Origin: Oikopleura dioica
Taxonomy: Eukaryota > Chordata > Appendicularia > Copelata > Oikopleuridae
NCBI GenBank assembly: GCA_907165135.1
Contig: OU015567.1
Span: 3,911,001-3,975,000, forward strand
Direction of reading: 5' to 3'
DNA: 64,000 bases
Numbering within the stretch: position 1 is the stretch's first letter; each line of letters opens with the position of its first letter. The position numbers and the translations under genes are program-made. Below the pieces are notes generated by a model. That model did no database searches. It had not been told where the DNA came from and was given only the letters and a program-made list of their open reading frames with translations. Shown here piece by piece: positions 23,390-33,697 of this stretch.

Positions 23390-24350
23390 CCTGTTTTCGG
23401 AGCAAGTGAGGATCCCGACAATCCCTGGATTAACGAAAAGCGCTCGACCGCGGCCAATAGCCAAACATCTGCAACCGAAAGTAGATGGTAAGATGGAAAC
23501 GATGCTCAATGGGAAGATAATCGAGGAGTGCCCCGACGGAAAGGGTTTTCACAGTCCACTAGTCATTGTCCCTAAAAAAGACGACGATATAAGAGTATGC
23601 TCCGATTTCAAGTCCGGGCTTAACCAGTGCCTCACAGAGGAGACGGACATCTGGAACGTGCCAAATATAGATTGTTTGTTTGCGGACATTGAGACTGGAA
23701 ACCACATCTTCTCTGACATTGATATAAACGCGGCATATTGGAACATGGAAATCCACCCAGACGACCGACATAAAACGAATTTTTATTATAAGGACAAGCT
23801 GTATCAGTACATCAGAATGCCGTTTGGAATGAAACACAGCGGCGACGCATTTTGCAAATGTGTCGCAAAAATGCTAGGGACGGTGAAGCTACAAAACAAC
23901 TTCAAAAGCTATGTGGATGATATATTGCTACATAGCCGTGACGAAGAAACGCATCTTCAGGTCTTGGAGCAGGTTTTGGATGCCTGCGAAAAATTCGGCG
24001 TCAAGCTGGGGGGAAAAAAGTGCAATTTCGGCCGGCGATCAACAAAATTCATGGGCCGACAAATTTCCGCGGAAGGGATAAGCATCCCAGAAGAAAACAT
24101 GAAAGCAATAAAGGAATTGCAGCCACCGCGGAACAGGAAGGAATTAATGTCAGTCCTCGGAACCCTTGGTTGGTGGAAAAGCTGGATCTCATGCAACGTT
24201 GGTGACCGAGTGGCCATCAACTCATTCAGCTCAATCGTCAAAGAAATGTCTGTGCTGAACAGGCAAAATAAACCATTTCAGTGGAATGACGACGCTCAAG
24301 CGAGCTTCGATAACGCAAAAAGGATCTTGGCAAGTAATAAGGTATTTAGT
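23390..24350 (+). CDS. pol: Pol: reverse transcriptase segment
   Basis: Gypsy-type RT motifs in order: a PLVIVPKKDDDIRVC block, DIDINAAYWNMEIHPDDR, the FGMKHSGDAF region, and the catalytic YVDD in the sequence SYVDDILLHSRD near 23915. It is a different frame from the protease and from RNase H. The break to the RNase H frame is near 24350, where one base appears to be missing in GTATTTAGTCTCC. Confidence 0.85.
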
Positions 24351-25017
24351 CTCCTGATTTTTCTCGACCATTTGTGGTCGTTTGCGATGCATCCAAAGTG
24401 GCTATTGGAGGAGCCATTATGCAAAAATTCGGCAACAAACAAAAACTGATCGCCGTTTATTCGAAAACACTGTCGTCAACAGAATCGAAATGGTCAACGA
24501 CGGAACGAGAAGCTTTCGCACTATTGATGACAATCGAGAAATTTTCATATTATTTGGAGGGAAAGCCATTCTTATGCCTCACCGATCACAAAGCTTTATG
24601 CGCCTTGGACAAGAAAATAATGGCAAACGACAAGCTCCAAAGATGGCAAGATCGACTCAGTAAGTTTCGATTTACAATTCAGTACATTAAAGGACAAGAC
24701 AATTGCCTGGCAGATATATTGTCACGACCGTGGCACAAAGTCTGTGCGAAAAACGAAAACCAAGCGACGAACTGGCAGGAAAATTCTACAATCCGGCCGG
24801 AGAGAGCGACCTCATAATTTATATCCCGTCATGGTGCGGTGGTGAAAGTTTACCACAGAAAATGCTCCTCGAAAACAAAGAAGTCGCCGCGGAAATTTAT
24901 GCTTTAAAATCAGCTGCCACAGGAGTTCTGAGCGAAAACGTACCTATCCTGGAGCTGCGGATAATTGAAAATGCTCAATCAGAAGATAAACTCATAGGTA
25001 CAGTAAAAACTTTGTAG
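24351..25017 (+). CDS. pol: Pol: RNase H segment and linker
   Basis: Conserved RNase H pieces include VVCDASKVAIGGAI (first Asp), STTEREAFALLMTIEKF (Glu) and LTDHKALCAL (second Asp). The frame stops at 24815-24817. A second open frame (24703-25017) continues the linker, so another shift lies near 24780. Confidence 0.75.
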
Positions 25018-25079
25018 AAAACAAAATATCCGCGGAAAAATGGCAAGTCCCAGATAGTCTTTACGGCATAGAATCATAC

Positions 25080-26347
25080 AAACGCTGGTCGAAAAATTGG
25101 AAATCCATCCGGAGAGTAAAGCCTTGACGATCAACTGGGGGGAAAAGAAGTGCCTTGTGCTTCCCAAAAGCCTTATTCCTCACTATTTAAAAGCTGCTCA
25201 TCACAAAGCGCACACCGGAGTTGATCGAACAAGGGAATTGCTATCATGGTCGTGGTGGCCCGACCAATTGGACGATATCCGCGGATTTGTCTCAAGTTGC
25301 GACATTTGCCTGAAAAGAAAAGGCCAGGACATGCAGAAAGGTAAACCAGATATGCAGACCCTTTACCGTGCCAAGCGACCATGGGAAATCATTTATGTCG
25401 ACTTTATACAACTCGAGCGATCGAAAACCGGTAAATCATACGCATTAACCATTATGGATGGATACAGTCGTTTCTTGTCAGTTTATCCGACTGCGAGGTG
25501 CCGAGCAAGTGACGCTGCTCGCCAAATTATGCGTCACATTCTATTGTACGATTTCCCGAAGATTATCAGCAGCGACCAAGGTAAACATTTCCGAAATGAA
25601 ATGCTGAGTGAGCTTTGTCATTTGCTTGGAGTCAAGCAGAATTTACATGTTCCTTATCGCCCGGAAAGTACTGGATGCCTAGAGCGATCGCACCGTGTTC
25701 TCAAAAATGCGTTATATGGAATCGCCTTGGAACGAAATCTGTGTTGGGAATTAGTTCTACCATCAGTGGTGAGTACTATGAATAAATGCAAAAATGTGGC
25801 AACGCGCGTCTCGCCATTCGAAATTATTTACGGAAGAAAACCTTCGTTCGACGGAATACAAATGGCCGAAAACCCATCCGCGGATTCTCCAAAAACGTAC
25901 GCCACTGAAATAGCCGCGACCCTAAGCCGCGTCCACAAGCTCGTCGATTTAGCTCAATCGGAAGCAGACCTCGTCGCTAAAAATAAGGGAAAATCTATAA
26001 TTGAACCAATAACGATAACCAAAGGCGACAGAGTTCTGCTAAAAAGACCCATGTCCGCGGAAACGAAGGAGAGCAAGGGCGCTTGGAATGGACCCTTTGA
26101 AGTGGTGGACACTAATGGCGTTATAGTTCGACTGGACATTAGTGGAAAGCTCAGTTGGGTACACCGACATCACTGTATTCTCTACAAGGACCGTCCACAG
26201 CACCTGGACCCGGATTATTGCGGCCAAAATCAACCCGAGAACCCCGTTGTTAAGAAACGACCCGACGCTGAACCGGCCTCATCGTTCACCGAAAGATATC
26301 CGCGGCGCGCCCGGAAAAAGACTGTACCTTTCCAAGCAAGATCATAA
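25080..26347 (+). CDS. pol: Pol: integrase
   Basis: A zinc-binding HHCC region is present (HHKAHTG, then CDICLKRKG), followed by the DDE catalytic core: Asp in IYVDFIQLERS, Asp in ISSDQGKHF, and Glu in STGCLERSHRVL. A C-terminal SH3-like tail with GDRVLLKRPM and PFEVVD follows. There is no chromodomain. The frame ends TAA at 26345-26347, about 125 bp before the 3' LTR. Confidence 0.88.
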
Positions 26348-26472
26348 CAAATCATTTATTATCACTATTTGATCAGAAAAGACAACGAGGAGGCTTCAAG
26401 TCGACGAACCCGCTCTCGTCACCAACTTGGACTCTGCGTCGGTCAACCTTCACGCCAGTCGAATCTGGGGGA

Positions 26473-26665
26473 TGTTGTGATCGCGAATCTGCCGATTCCC
26501 TTATTTGGAGATTCGCCTCGTGCACCTGCTGTTCATAACTTTCGCCGGCGCAAGCCTCGTTTTCTGTTCACTCTTTAACTTGAAAACTAGCCTAATATAC
26601 GCTTTTATAAAAACCGCGGATAATTGCTCTCCAATTCTCTTGCAAGGCAAATCGTTACCACAACA
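26473..26665 (+). repeat. 3' LTR, 193 bp
   Basis: It is identical by eye to the 5' LTR. It is followed by ACAT, matching the bases before the 5' LTR. Confidence 0.95.
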
Positions 26666-27629
26666 ACATCTCAAAAAAATTTCCTTTTTCTCGCGGATAT
26701 GCTTCTTCAGAACCTGTTATACAATTATGAATTCACCACATTCGACAAAGTGCCGCCGTAATACGTACTATTTAATGACTTATGAGTAGGTTTCAGACTA
26801 ATTGCCCAGGTATTTCATTTACATCGGAAGTGTTCGCTGACCTTTACCATGAAAAATAACAATTATTCTAGCTTATGGGGAGCCTTTTTCTGAATAAAAA
26901 ATACAAATCAGGAGTAAGCGTTTCCTCAATCACGAAAAACGGAAGTTAAAAAATACTCACTCGCCTTCAAATTATGATTTTACAATGGCTTTCCCTTTTA
27001 TTTACGAGAAAAGATGCGAAACCGGCTGAACCGGGGCCAAGAGAATTTGGAAAGATCTGGAATTTTCAGTGGAAATTTTCATTGAATAGGGATGAGAAAT
27101 TTATTGGCAATAAATTATTCCTAAAAAATTGAGTTTTTCAATGATCATTCCTCTTTTTGCCAACAATAACAAAAGAACCTACGATTCCAGAACCAGTTAT
27201 TACGGTGGGACCAAAAATCGAGAATCAAAAAGAAACTACTCCTCCTCCTCTTGCTACTCCTCCGCCTGTATTTTCGCCCGGTTTCTACCGCGGCTCCCAG
27301 AAAGCCTTCCCGTCATTTCCTGGTTGCAAGCGGCCCTGTTCGGGTGTCGGGGAATGTGCAGCGCATATTTGTGATGGGTACTGTTGTAAGAGAGACACGC
27401 AGGCATGTCCGGAACAGGCCCGTGCTCTTGTAGGAAACGGATCAATCTTTGTTTCTAGTTTTTAAAGTACAAGTTAACTAATTTTGATTGAATAACAGTG
27501 AAGTGTGTTATCAATATTTTGATCTCAACGGAAAGAAGGAACAACATATGAGTGTATTACGTGGTTTGGGAAAAGGCTTAAGAGATTTATGATGTTTTTT
27601 GACTTAGCGAGCAACCAATCTGAAAGCCT
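26666..27629 (+). other. Possible 5' exons of the GH16 gene, not resolved
   Basis: An ATG at 26973 opens a short signal-like peptide (MILQWLSLLF). An open stretch at about 27160-27440 encodes a Pro-rich segment (TTPPPLATPPP) and a Cys-rich module (CKRPCSGVGECAAHICDGYCC). A third piece at about 27498-27560 (EVCYQYFDLNGKKEQH) follows an AACAG acceptor. All are on the strand of the GH16 gene and could be its upstream exons, but I could not phase them with canonical or GA-AG sites. The first 300 bases after the LTR show nothing coding. Confidence 0.4.
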
Positions 27630-29296
27630 TTGAAAAGCGATCGCTCTGAAATGCCTGCTCCAGAGCTGACCTTTGTTCTTGGCCCAAAATCAAAACCATC
27701 TTGGGCAGAAGAGTCTGAGTCCTCTTCTAATGTTGCTGAAATCATAGAAGACTCCTGCGCCTGCTCCGTTGAAGACCTTCCCTCTGAAGCTGGACAAATG
27801 AAAGCCGAGTGCACCAGCTCTAGAAATGAGGGCGAATGCAAATGTTCATTTTCTTGCAAAAATTCTCCAGAAGCAAAGACAACTGTGGCGACCTGCAAGC
27901 TGACTCATTCGAGAGTTGGTGTTTCGCGATATTTGAACCTTGAATCAGAAACGGAACTGGTGCTTGATCAAATTTATGATTTCGACAAAAACAGCTCGAT
28001 GGAAAAATTTGTCAGAGCGGAAAGACTGCAAAAGGCGGATTATATCTGGCAATATCCCAAGCTCGGCTTTATGGTAGGACATTCATCTGTAGAGATCGGC
28101 GTAAAAGGCGATTTCTAGTGCGATGAATTGGACTGCAAAATGCGAATTACTAGCAATCTTCCTGAATTCCGATCAAAAACGAGTTTTGTTGATTCTGACA
28201 CTCCAAAGGCAGCCGCGACAAAGAACCCTGTTTTGTCAGAAGAACAAGGTTGGTACTTGACGTTTTCTGATGAGTTCAACAAAAAAGAGCTCAACAAGCT
28301 GAAATGGAGCGGGGTAGATCATCATCGAGGCTTTTTTGACGGAAAATCTGTGGGTCGTTACAGGCATTGTTTTTCATTTCCTCTTCCTTGATCTCACTAA
28401 CAATGAAAATACAAAAACAGCTGGTACTGGCGCGAGAGAAATCTCAATTTTCGAGCTGGAAAGCTCTCCCTCGGCTTCGAACACGACTGGACAATGCATG
28501 ATAAAATTGGTACTCCAGTTCTTTCCTCCGCCCATATCAATTCCGACTGCAAGTTTGCGCAGCAATACGGCTTTTTCGAAGCTCGAATCAAAGTTGTCTA
28601 TCCAGAGGGCCGGCAATCTGCATTCTGGTTGAATTCGAATTACGTTAGAAGCTCTAGAATTGAAGGAAAATGAATGAAATTAAGGGAACGCTGGGAAAAG
28701 GCAATACTTTTGAAAATTTTGTACCAACTGGAAATGCGTCAAAAGGTGAGTTGCACCGAAAAACCGTCCTCCATGATTTCAGGCGCTGAGATCGACATTA
28801 TGGAGGCGAACTATAAAACTGACGCGTACACAACCAACATTCACTGGGACGGATACCATGAGCATCATAAAACTTCTTTCGGAAAAGTGTGGACTTGGAA
28901 TGACCAGGGAAAACGAACCCTTCTCACTGATCCGATAAAATATCACAACTTCGGGCTCAAATGGACTCCTGATGCTATTGGTAATGAATATAGTAAAGAT
29001 AGTTGAGGTTCTTATTTTAAGAATTCTACTACGACGGGAAAAAGAAAAGAAGAGTGACTGATAAAAACGCGATTCCGCACACGCCGCTGTATGTAATTTT
29101 GTCAGGGGGAATTTTCGACTCAACCTGGAGCGATGGAGAAATCAAGGCTGCTGAGTTTCCGGATTATATGCTTGTAGGAACGAGTTTAAAAAAAGGGACC
29201 GGAGTTGATGATTGATTTTTCGACTCGTTGAAAGATTGGGTTCGGGTTTACCAGCATCCCGATTTCGAAGATGCTGTCGATCATAATAATCTTTAA
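27630..29296 (+). CDS. GH16-family glycosidase (beta-glucanase/laminarinase-like), secreted, 5' end uncertain
   Basis: Exons: up to 28073, 28119-28363, 28421-28745, 28783-28980, 29022-29177, 29235-29296. GH16 enzymes hydrolyse or remodel beta-glucans and galactans. Seen here: WYLTFSDEFNKKELNKLKW opens the fold; QQYGFFEARIKVVYPEG and QSAFWLNSN follow; the catalytic E-I-D-I-M-E is complete at the start of exon 28783; NFGLKWTPDAI and the C-terminal YMLV/DWVRVYQ strand close the domain. Intron 29178-29234 must use a GA donor and 28364-28420 a GC donor to give this ending. Exon 28421-28745 is short by exactly one base (AAAA near 28668), which shifts frame. An N-terminal Cys/Ser-rich region (27630-28073) of unknown role precedes the enzyme. 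Confidence 0.82.
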
Positions 29297-29387
29297 AAAC
29301 TATAAATTGTCATTTTTATCGAGTTTTCTTTTTTTATTCTGAAATTAACATGTTATAAAAGTTCAGATGAGAATAAAACCAGCATCA

Positions 29388-29687
29388 TCAAACGAACGCT
29401 TCTTTTGTTTTTCTTTCCGCCACTTTTTGCCATTTTCCGTTCACTTTCACGCGTTTGATCGTGAAATTCTTCTCTAGAAGAATTTTATTCTTCTTCTTCT
29501 CTTTTTCTCTCTCCTCTTCCCTCTTCTTCGCTAATTTTTCTCGATGACGTCCATCTCGGATTGCGAGAATGCAAATTTTCAACCAGCCCCACAAAGCCAA
29601 GACCACAGAGCACAGACCACCCATCAGAAACATAAAGAGACAAAACCAAAGAAGCCATACGTAAACAAAAATAAGGTCCAAATCCAA
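29388..29687 (-). CDS. Possible small membrane protein with Lys-rich tail
   Basis: An open frame of up to 100 codons has a strong hydrophobic stretch (WLLWFCLFMFLMGGLCSVVLALWGWL) followed by a basic, charged tail (REKLAKKREEEREKEKKKN). The first in-frame ATG lies inside the hydrophobic stretch, so the start or an upstream exon is missing from my model. It lies convergent to the GH16 gene. No family is recognised; it could be spurious. Confidence 0.35.
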   Translation of the reverse strand: MDLDLIFVYVWLLWFCLFMFLMGGLCSVVLALWGWLKICILAIRDGRHREKLAKKREEEREKEKKKNKILLEKNFTIKRVKVNGKWQKVAERKTKEAFV

Positions 29688-30027
29688 TTAAAAATTATTA
29701 CCAAAACTACGAAAAAATCACTCGCGGAGGAATCATTTGAGAGACCTCGGAGACCTCTTGCTCTGAACCTCCCACCTCGAGCTGCCATTCCATTTATAAG
29801 AAGAAAAAATTTTATAACTTTCATCCTTTCGCTGCTCCACTCGTTTACGTTAGTTATCAAAGCCGCGTTCTCAGCCTCTCCAGCGATTTTGAATGACGAA
29901 TGATTGGATTGAAGAAATGGAAAAAAGAAATTCTAATTGGGAGATTTTTTATTTGCTTTTTCTTATTACGTAACACTGCTTAATTTTAGGTTTAAATGCT
30001 CTGACAAAGCGATTTCAAAGAAAAAGC

Positions 30028-30421
30028 TTAAGGGGGTAGAAACAGCTTTTTTCGAAAAAAGGCGATTTTTGACTGGCTCTACAGACGAGAGAATCTTAGA
30101 TTGTCAAAATTTCTCTTCGGGTTCGGACTGATACATCTTAGATCTAGAAACATCTCACTTGAAATTTATTTAAGTCATCCAATTATTGAGTAAGCGGGCT
30201 CGGAAGCAACTCATCTCTCCGAAATTCCCGATTTTCGCCAATTTTCAAACTCGAATAACTCGAGTCACGTTATAGCTAAACAAGTTTGATTCATATTTTT
30301 GTGAAGTTCAACCCCTTTTCTAGGAGCATTTACGAGTAAATTCCCTTAAAATAAGTAAATTTTATGTTTTCTTTTATGCGGCTACAGTCCTAAATCGAGA
30401 GAGCTGTTTCTACCCCCTTAA
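30028..30421. mobile_element. MITE copy 1, 394 bp, TTAA-flanked
   Basis: It starts TTAAGGGGGTAGAAACAGC and ends with the exact inverse GCTGTTTCTACCCCCTTAA. The TTAA on both sides matches the target of piggyBac-type transposases. No coding capacity. The interior is similar to copy 2, including the 'ctcgagtcacgt' and TTTTCGAAAAAAGGCGATT segments. Confidence 0.8.
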
Positions 30422-31113
30422 GGGTACCTGGGTCGAGATGGCCATCTTTGAGGGTAAATTACTATCCTCAATTCTTAACGAAAAAGCTCCTCAATAGCTC
30501 ATTCAACAGATCTATCCTAGATCTCGGATCGTGACAGAGCAGTTTTTTCGATTTCAAAAATTTTTTTCAGAAAAAATGCCCTCAAAGTTGGCGTCTCGGC
30601 CTAAAATGGCCAACTTTGACGCTAAATTCAGGCGAAATTTTTCATACAAACATTTTTTTTCTTTATGGATACATAAAGTCTAAAGCCTCCTCTTCAATCG
30701 TGACAGAACAGATATTTGGATTTCAAAGATTTTTTTAACAAAATTTTCAGAAGATTGGTCTAATCTTCACAAATTCCGCATTTTTGCTCTGTAAGCTTCC
30801 ATTTTCCCCGGTTTTGAACTGAATTTAATTTTCTTGGGAAATTTTAAGCTTCACTACGATGTTAACCAGGCCATAAGCTTTCATTTAAGCCCATAATCAG
30901 CAAAATTGGAGATGAAAAATTTTTCGTCAAAACTTGAGGCACTAGCATTTCCAATAGATTTTATACTTTACAGTGGTTTTTGACCGTGAAAACGTTTAGA
31001 TAGCCATAGGGTCATTATAGAGTTTTTTGTTCCTCAGAACCTGAAGAATTCGATTCTTTGGTCAGAAAATGGTTTAAGGGGGTACCCAAACTCGACCTAG
31101 GGGTAAAAATAGG

Positions 31114-31517
31114 TTAAGGGGGTAGAACTAGGTTTTTCGAAAAAAGCCGATTCTAGACCGGCGCTCAAAGCCAGGAGAGCTTAGATTTTAAAATTCTCTC
31201 TTTGGCTGAAGATAGAACAAACCTAGATCTAACAACATTTTTCTTAATTTTTTTTTTCGTCAACATATTTTGGCGTTAGAGAGCGAAACTTCGACCCACC
31301 TCTTCGAAAGTTGAAATTTTTGCATATTCGCGTCCTCGAATTTCTCGAGTCACGTGACTACCCAAAATTTTTAAATCTCATTTTAAGATTATTTAACCCT
31401 TTATCTAGCAACATTTTTGAGGAAATTGCGTAATCATAAGTAAAAAAAGGTTTTTGTTATTAAAAGGTGCCTCCCAAAAATCACGATTTCTCGAAAAATC
31501 AAGTTCTACCCCCTTAA
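31114..31517. mobile_element. MITE copy 2, 404 bp, TTAA-flanked
   Basis: The ends are TTAAGGGGGTAGAACT and AGTTCTACCCCCTTAA. The order of internal blocks matches copy 1 with many differences, so the copies are old relative to each other. It lies just downstream of the small Gly-rich gene. Confidence 0.78.
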
Positions 31518-31543
31518 TGCAGCAATAATGCTCGCGATTATTT

Positions 31544-31864
31544 TTATTGACCAGCTAAAGGAATATTCTCTCCGGACTCGTCTTCTTTCTCGTCGGTTTT
31601 ATCAACGCTGCACCAGCAGCAACAGGCGATAAGAACGAAGACAGCAGCTATTCCAGCAATCCATTCCTAGAAATTTTTAACAATCATTTTCATTTGGGAG
31701 TCATAATTTACCCAAAATTCGGCGATAAAATAACCCGAACCGTTACCACCAGATCTTCCTCTTCCTCCTCGGCTACCTCCACCTCCTCTTCCTCCTTTGG
31801 CCGCCACAAAGTTCTGCGTAATAAAAAGAATGAAAATTTGAATGCTTTTTGTATTTTTTCTCAT
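31544..31864 (-). CDS. Small Gly/Cys-rich membrane protein, 'ESGENI' family member 1
   Basis: Exons 31864-31712 and 31666-31544 are joined in phase 0. Layout: a signal peptide (IQIFILFITQNFVAA), a Gly-Arg ectodomain (KGGRGGGGSRGGRGRSGG), a tryptophan just before the intron, a membrane helix (IAGIAAVFVLIA), a cysteine cluster (CCCWC) and an acidic tail ending ESGENIPLAGQ. The stop codon lies inside CAATAAAAA, so it overlaps the polyadenylation signal. It shares intron position, length and all these features with the tandem copies at 40315-42096. No known family is recognised; function unknown. Confidence 0.8.
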
Positions 31865-32131
31865 ATTTGAATTCTCCTGTTTTTGATGGAAAAAGAAAGC
31901 TTCAGTTGACCGAGAAAATGAGTTTATACGGTATATTTGTTTGAAATCCCAAGGGTCAATAATAGACCGTCTATTAGGCGGTACTTTCAAATTCGTGCTT
32001 ATTCATCAACTCATCCCTCTCTTCGAAAAGAACGTGAAATGATAGATGAGAAGCTCGTCAAAAAAGATCGAAGAATTTTGAAAAAATTATAATAAATTTA
32101 TTTATTCACAAATTTGAAAAAAGTCGTTTTT

Positions 32132-33697
32132 TTATAAATTGGCTTCAAGAAGCATCTTGTTCCTCATTTTTCTTTCGTTGCTCTTTTCAGTAATTTCTAT
32201 GACTCGTTTGATATTCGCGCATTTTCGACCGAGTCGCAAGAGTTTTTGGTTTTTTCGGCAAGACCCGTAGATGTGCTCGAAATAGTCGCCCAAGTTTTGG
32301 CAGAGTGAATCGATGTCGCTGATGTTCAAATCGCAGTTCGACCCAACCAACGACTAAAATAAGCAATTATTCACAAATGAAGATGATCTTACTTTATCCG
32401 GATTGACGAAATCCTTCAAGCACTCCCTCTCGTTCTCCGTCTCTTTCGCCGCTCTAGAACCATGCGCTGCATAAACTGCTTTGACCCGAACAGCCCACTT
32501 CTTCATCCTCGATCTGGCGGTCTTGTTGATTCTCCTCTTGATCGCGCCTTTGTGAAGATGCTGCTTTGTATATCGCGGGAGATCAGTTTCGAAAGCCTTG
32601 TCGATTGCCGCTAGAATTCCAGCGTTCAGTTGTGGGTTGGAACATTTGTCGTCGAATGTGTCATCGCATTCCCATTCAAGAGAGAAGCCGGATGAGTGGA
32701 TTTGCTCGTCGGAGAGGAAGTTGATTTCCATTGTTGGGTAGGAGACTCGATTCCAGAGAAGATAGCCCAAAGACTGAACGACTATTTAGCCAATAAGATT
32801 CAAGAATAAAACACATAAAAAAGCTGAATCTATTCACTTTTCTCATTTTGGCGCTAGAAACATACCCTTGGGTTTCCGGCGTGTTTTCCATTGTCAACAT
32901 AAACGTAGTCGTCGAAATCGCCCGTGATGAACTCCTCTCCTGGATGCCCCGGCTCCCTATCCGTGTCCCACTGGCACAGTCGCGGCGTTTTCTCACCTGT
33001 ACTCTTGTCGCCGTAAAATACCTGAACATGATCAAAAGAGCACATCCACCACTTGACATTGTCCGACTCTTCCTGATTCTGATAATACTGCTCGTAATAA
33101 TAGTCATTTTCATAAGTATCAGTATCATCTTCAATTGAGAAGGAAGTGAAGCGCCATTTCAGGGCTGAGCAGGAGGAGTCGATCTTCCAAGTGCACCTGA
33201 AATTTTCAGTAAGATAAGAGCTTTCATAGCAAAACAAGACTTCCAACCATCGTCCTGATTTTCGACCAGAAAAAAGCCAAATAAAAAATTTTGTTTGAAA
33301 TTTTGAAATTCTAGCTTTACTTGGTATTCATCGGGTAGGGATTTTTTGTAGTGACTCTTCCAGCTGTTGAGTCTTCGTTGATTTCAACCTTTCCGCATCT
33401 TTTTGGCTTTGAAAGAGGCTCCAGGATGAAATCATTTTTCATAATATCACCTAAAAAGAGTCTTATTTCTTGGACACCATAATGATCATTAGTGTAAGAG
33501 GAGGCGGTAGATCGAAATCTATCTTCATTGAGAAATGATACTAACACTTTATTGAGACTACAATCCAAAGACTCATCAGTTTTCCTACCTATAAAATCTC
33601 TTTCATCAGTTGGTTCTCCCATTCTTCCGAGACTGATCGTCTTATTCGGCCTCGCGTCGGCATGACTGTACAAAATTGTATACAAAAATATCTTCAT
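32132..33697 (-). CDS. Secreted CUB-domain protein, about 436 aa
   Basis: Exons 33697-33321, 32... run as 33697-33321, 33196-32866, 32773-32393 and 32353-32132, all GT-AG with matching phases. A signal peptide (MKIFLYTILYSHADA) leads a region of unknown fold, then a CUB-like domain: YPMNTKCTWKID at its start, DHVQVFYGD in the middle, DYVYVDNG, and INFLSDEQIHSSGFSLEWEC at its end. After the domain comes a basic helical region (KRRINKTARSRMKKW) and a C-terminal Cys-containing helical segment. CUB domains bind proteins or calcium in the extracellular space. The partner is unknown. The 377-nt first exon may contain an unrecognised intron. Confidence 0.75.

Larger units (their letters stand above)
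21253..26665 (+). mobile_element. Ty3/gypsy LTR retrotransposon, full length, 5.4 kb (Tor-like)
   Basis: Two LTRs of 193 bp, identical by eye, start TGTTGTG and end CACAACA (perfect 7-bp inverted ends). They are flanked by ACAT on both sides, a 4-bp target duplication. The interior encodes gag with a CCCH finger, then protease, reverse transcriptase, RNase H and integrase in gypsy order. No envelope-like ORF follows integrase. A purine-rich tract (GAATCTGGGGGA) precedes the 3' LTR; no clear tRNA primer site is seen after the 5' LTR. Identical LTRs imply a recent insertion, yet pol is split over several frames. CCGCGG occurs about 17 times along the element. The name Tor is an inference from the host. 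Confidence 0.95.
29900..31543. other. Non-coding region dominated by two related MITEs
   Basis: Apart from the two TTAA-bounded elements listed separately, there is AT-rich sequence. It includes a duplicated theme (ATGGCCAACTTTGA-like around 30440 and 30600, and 'atcgtgacagaacag' near 30528 and 30700), suggesting decayed repeats. No exon is seen. Confidence 0.5.

Noticed and set aside
26666-26700. Envelope gene in the retroelement
   Set aside because: Integrase ends 125 bp before the 3' LTR, leaving no room for one.
32854-33138. Hydrophobic plus-strand frame (LILIILLVIIVIFISISIIF)
   Set aside because: It is antisense to the acidic, Tyr-rich CUB exon; the hydrophobic run is the complement of Asp/Glu/Tyr codons.
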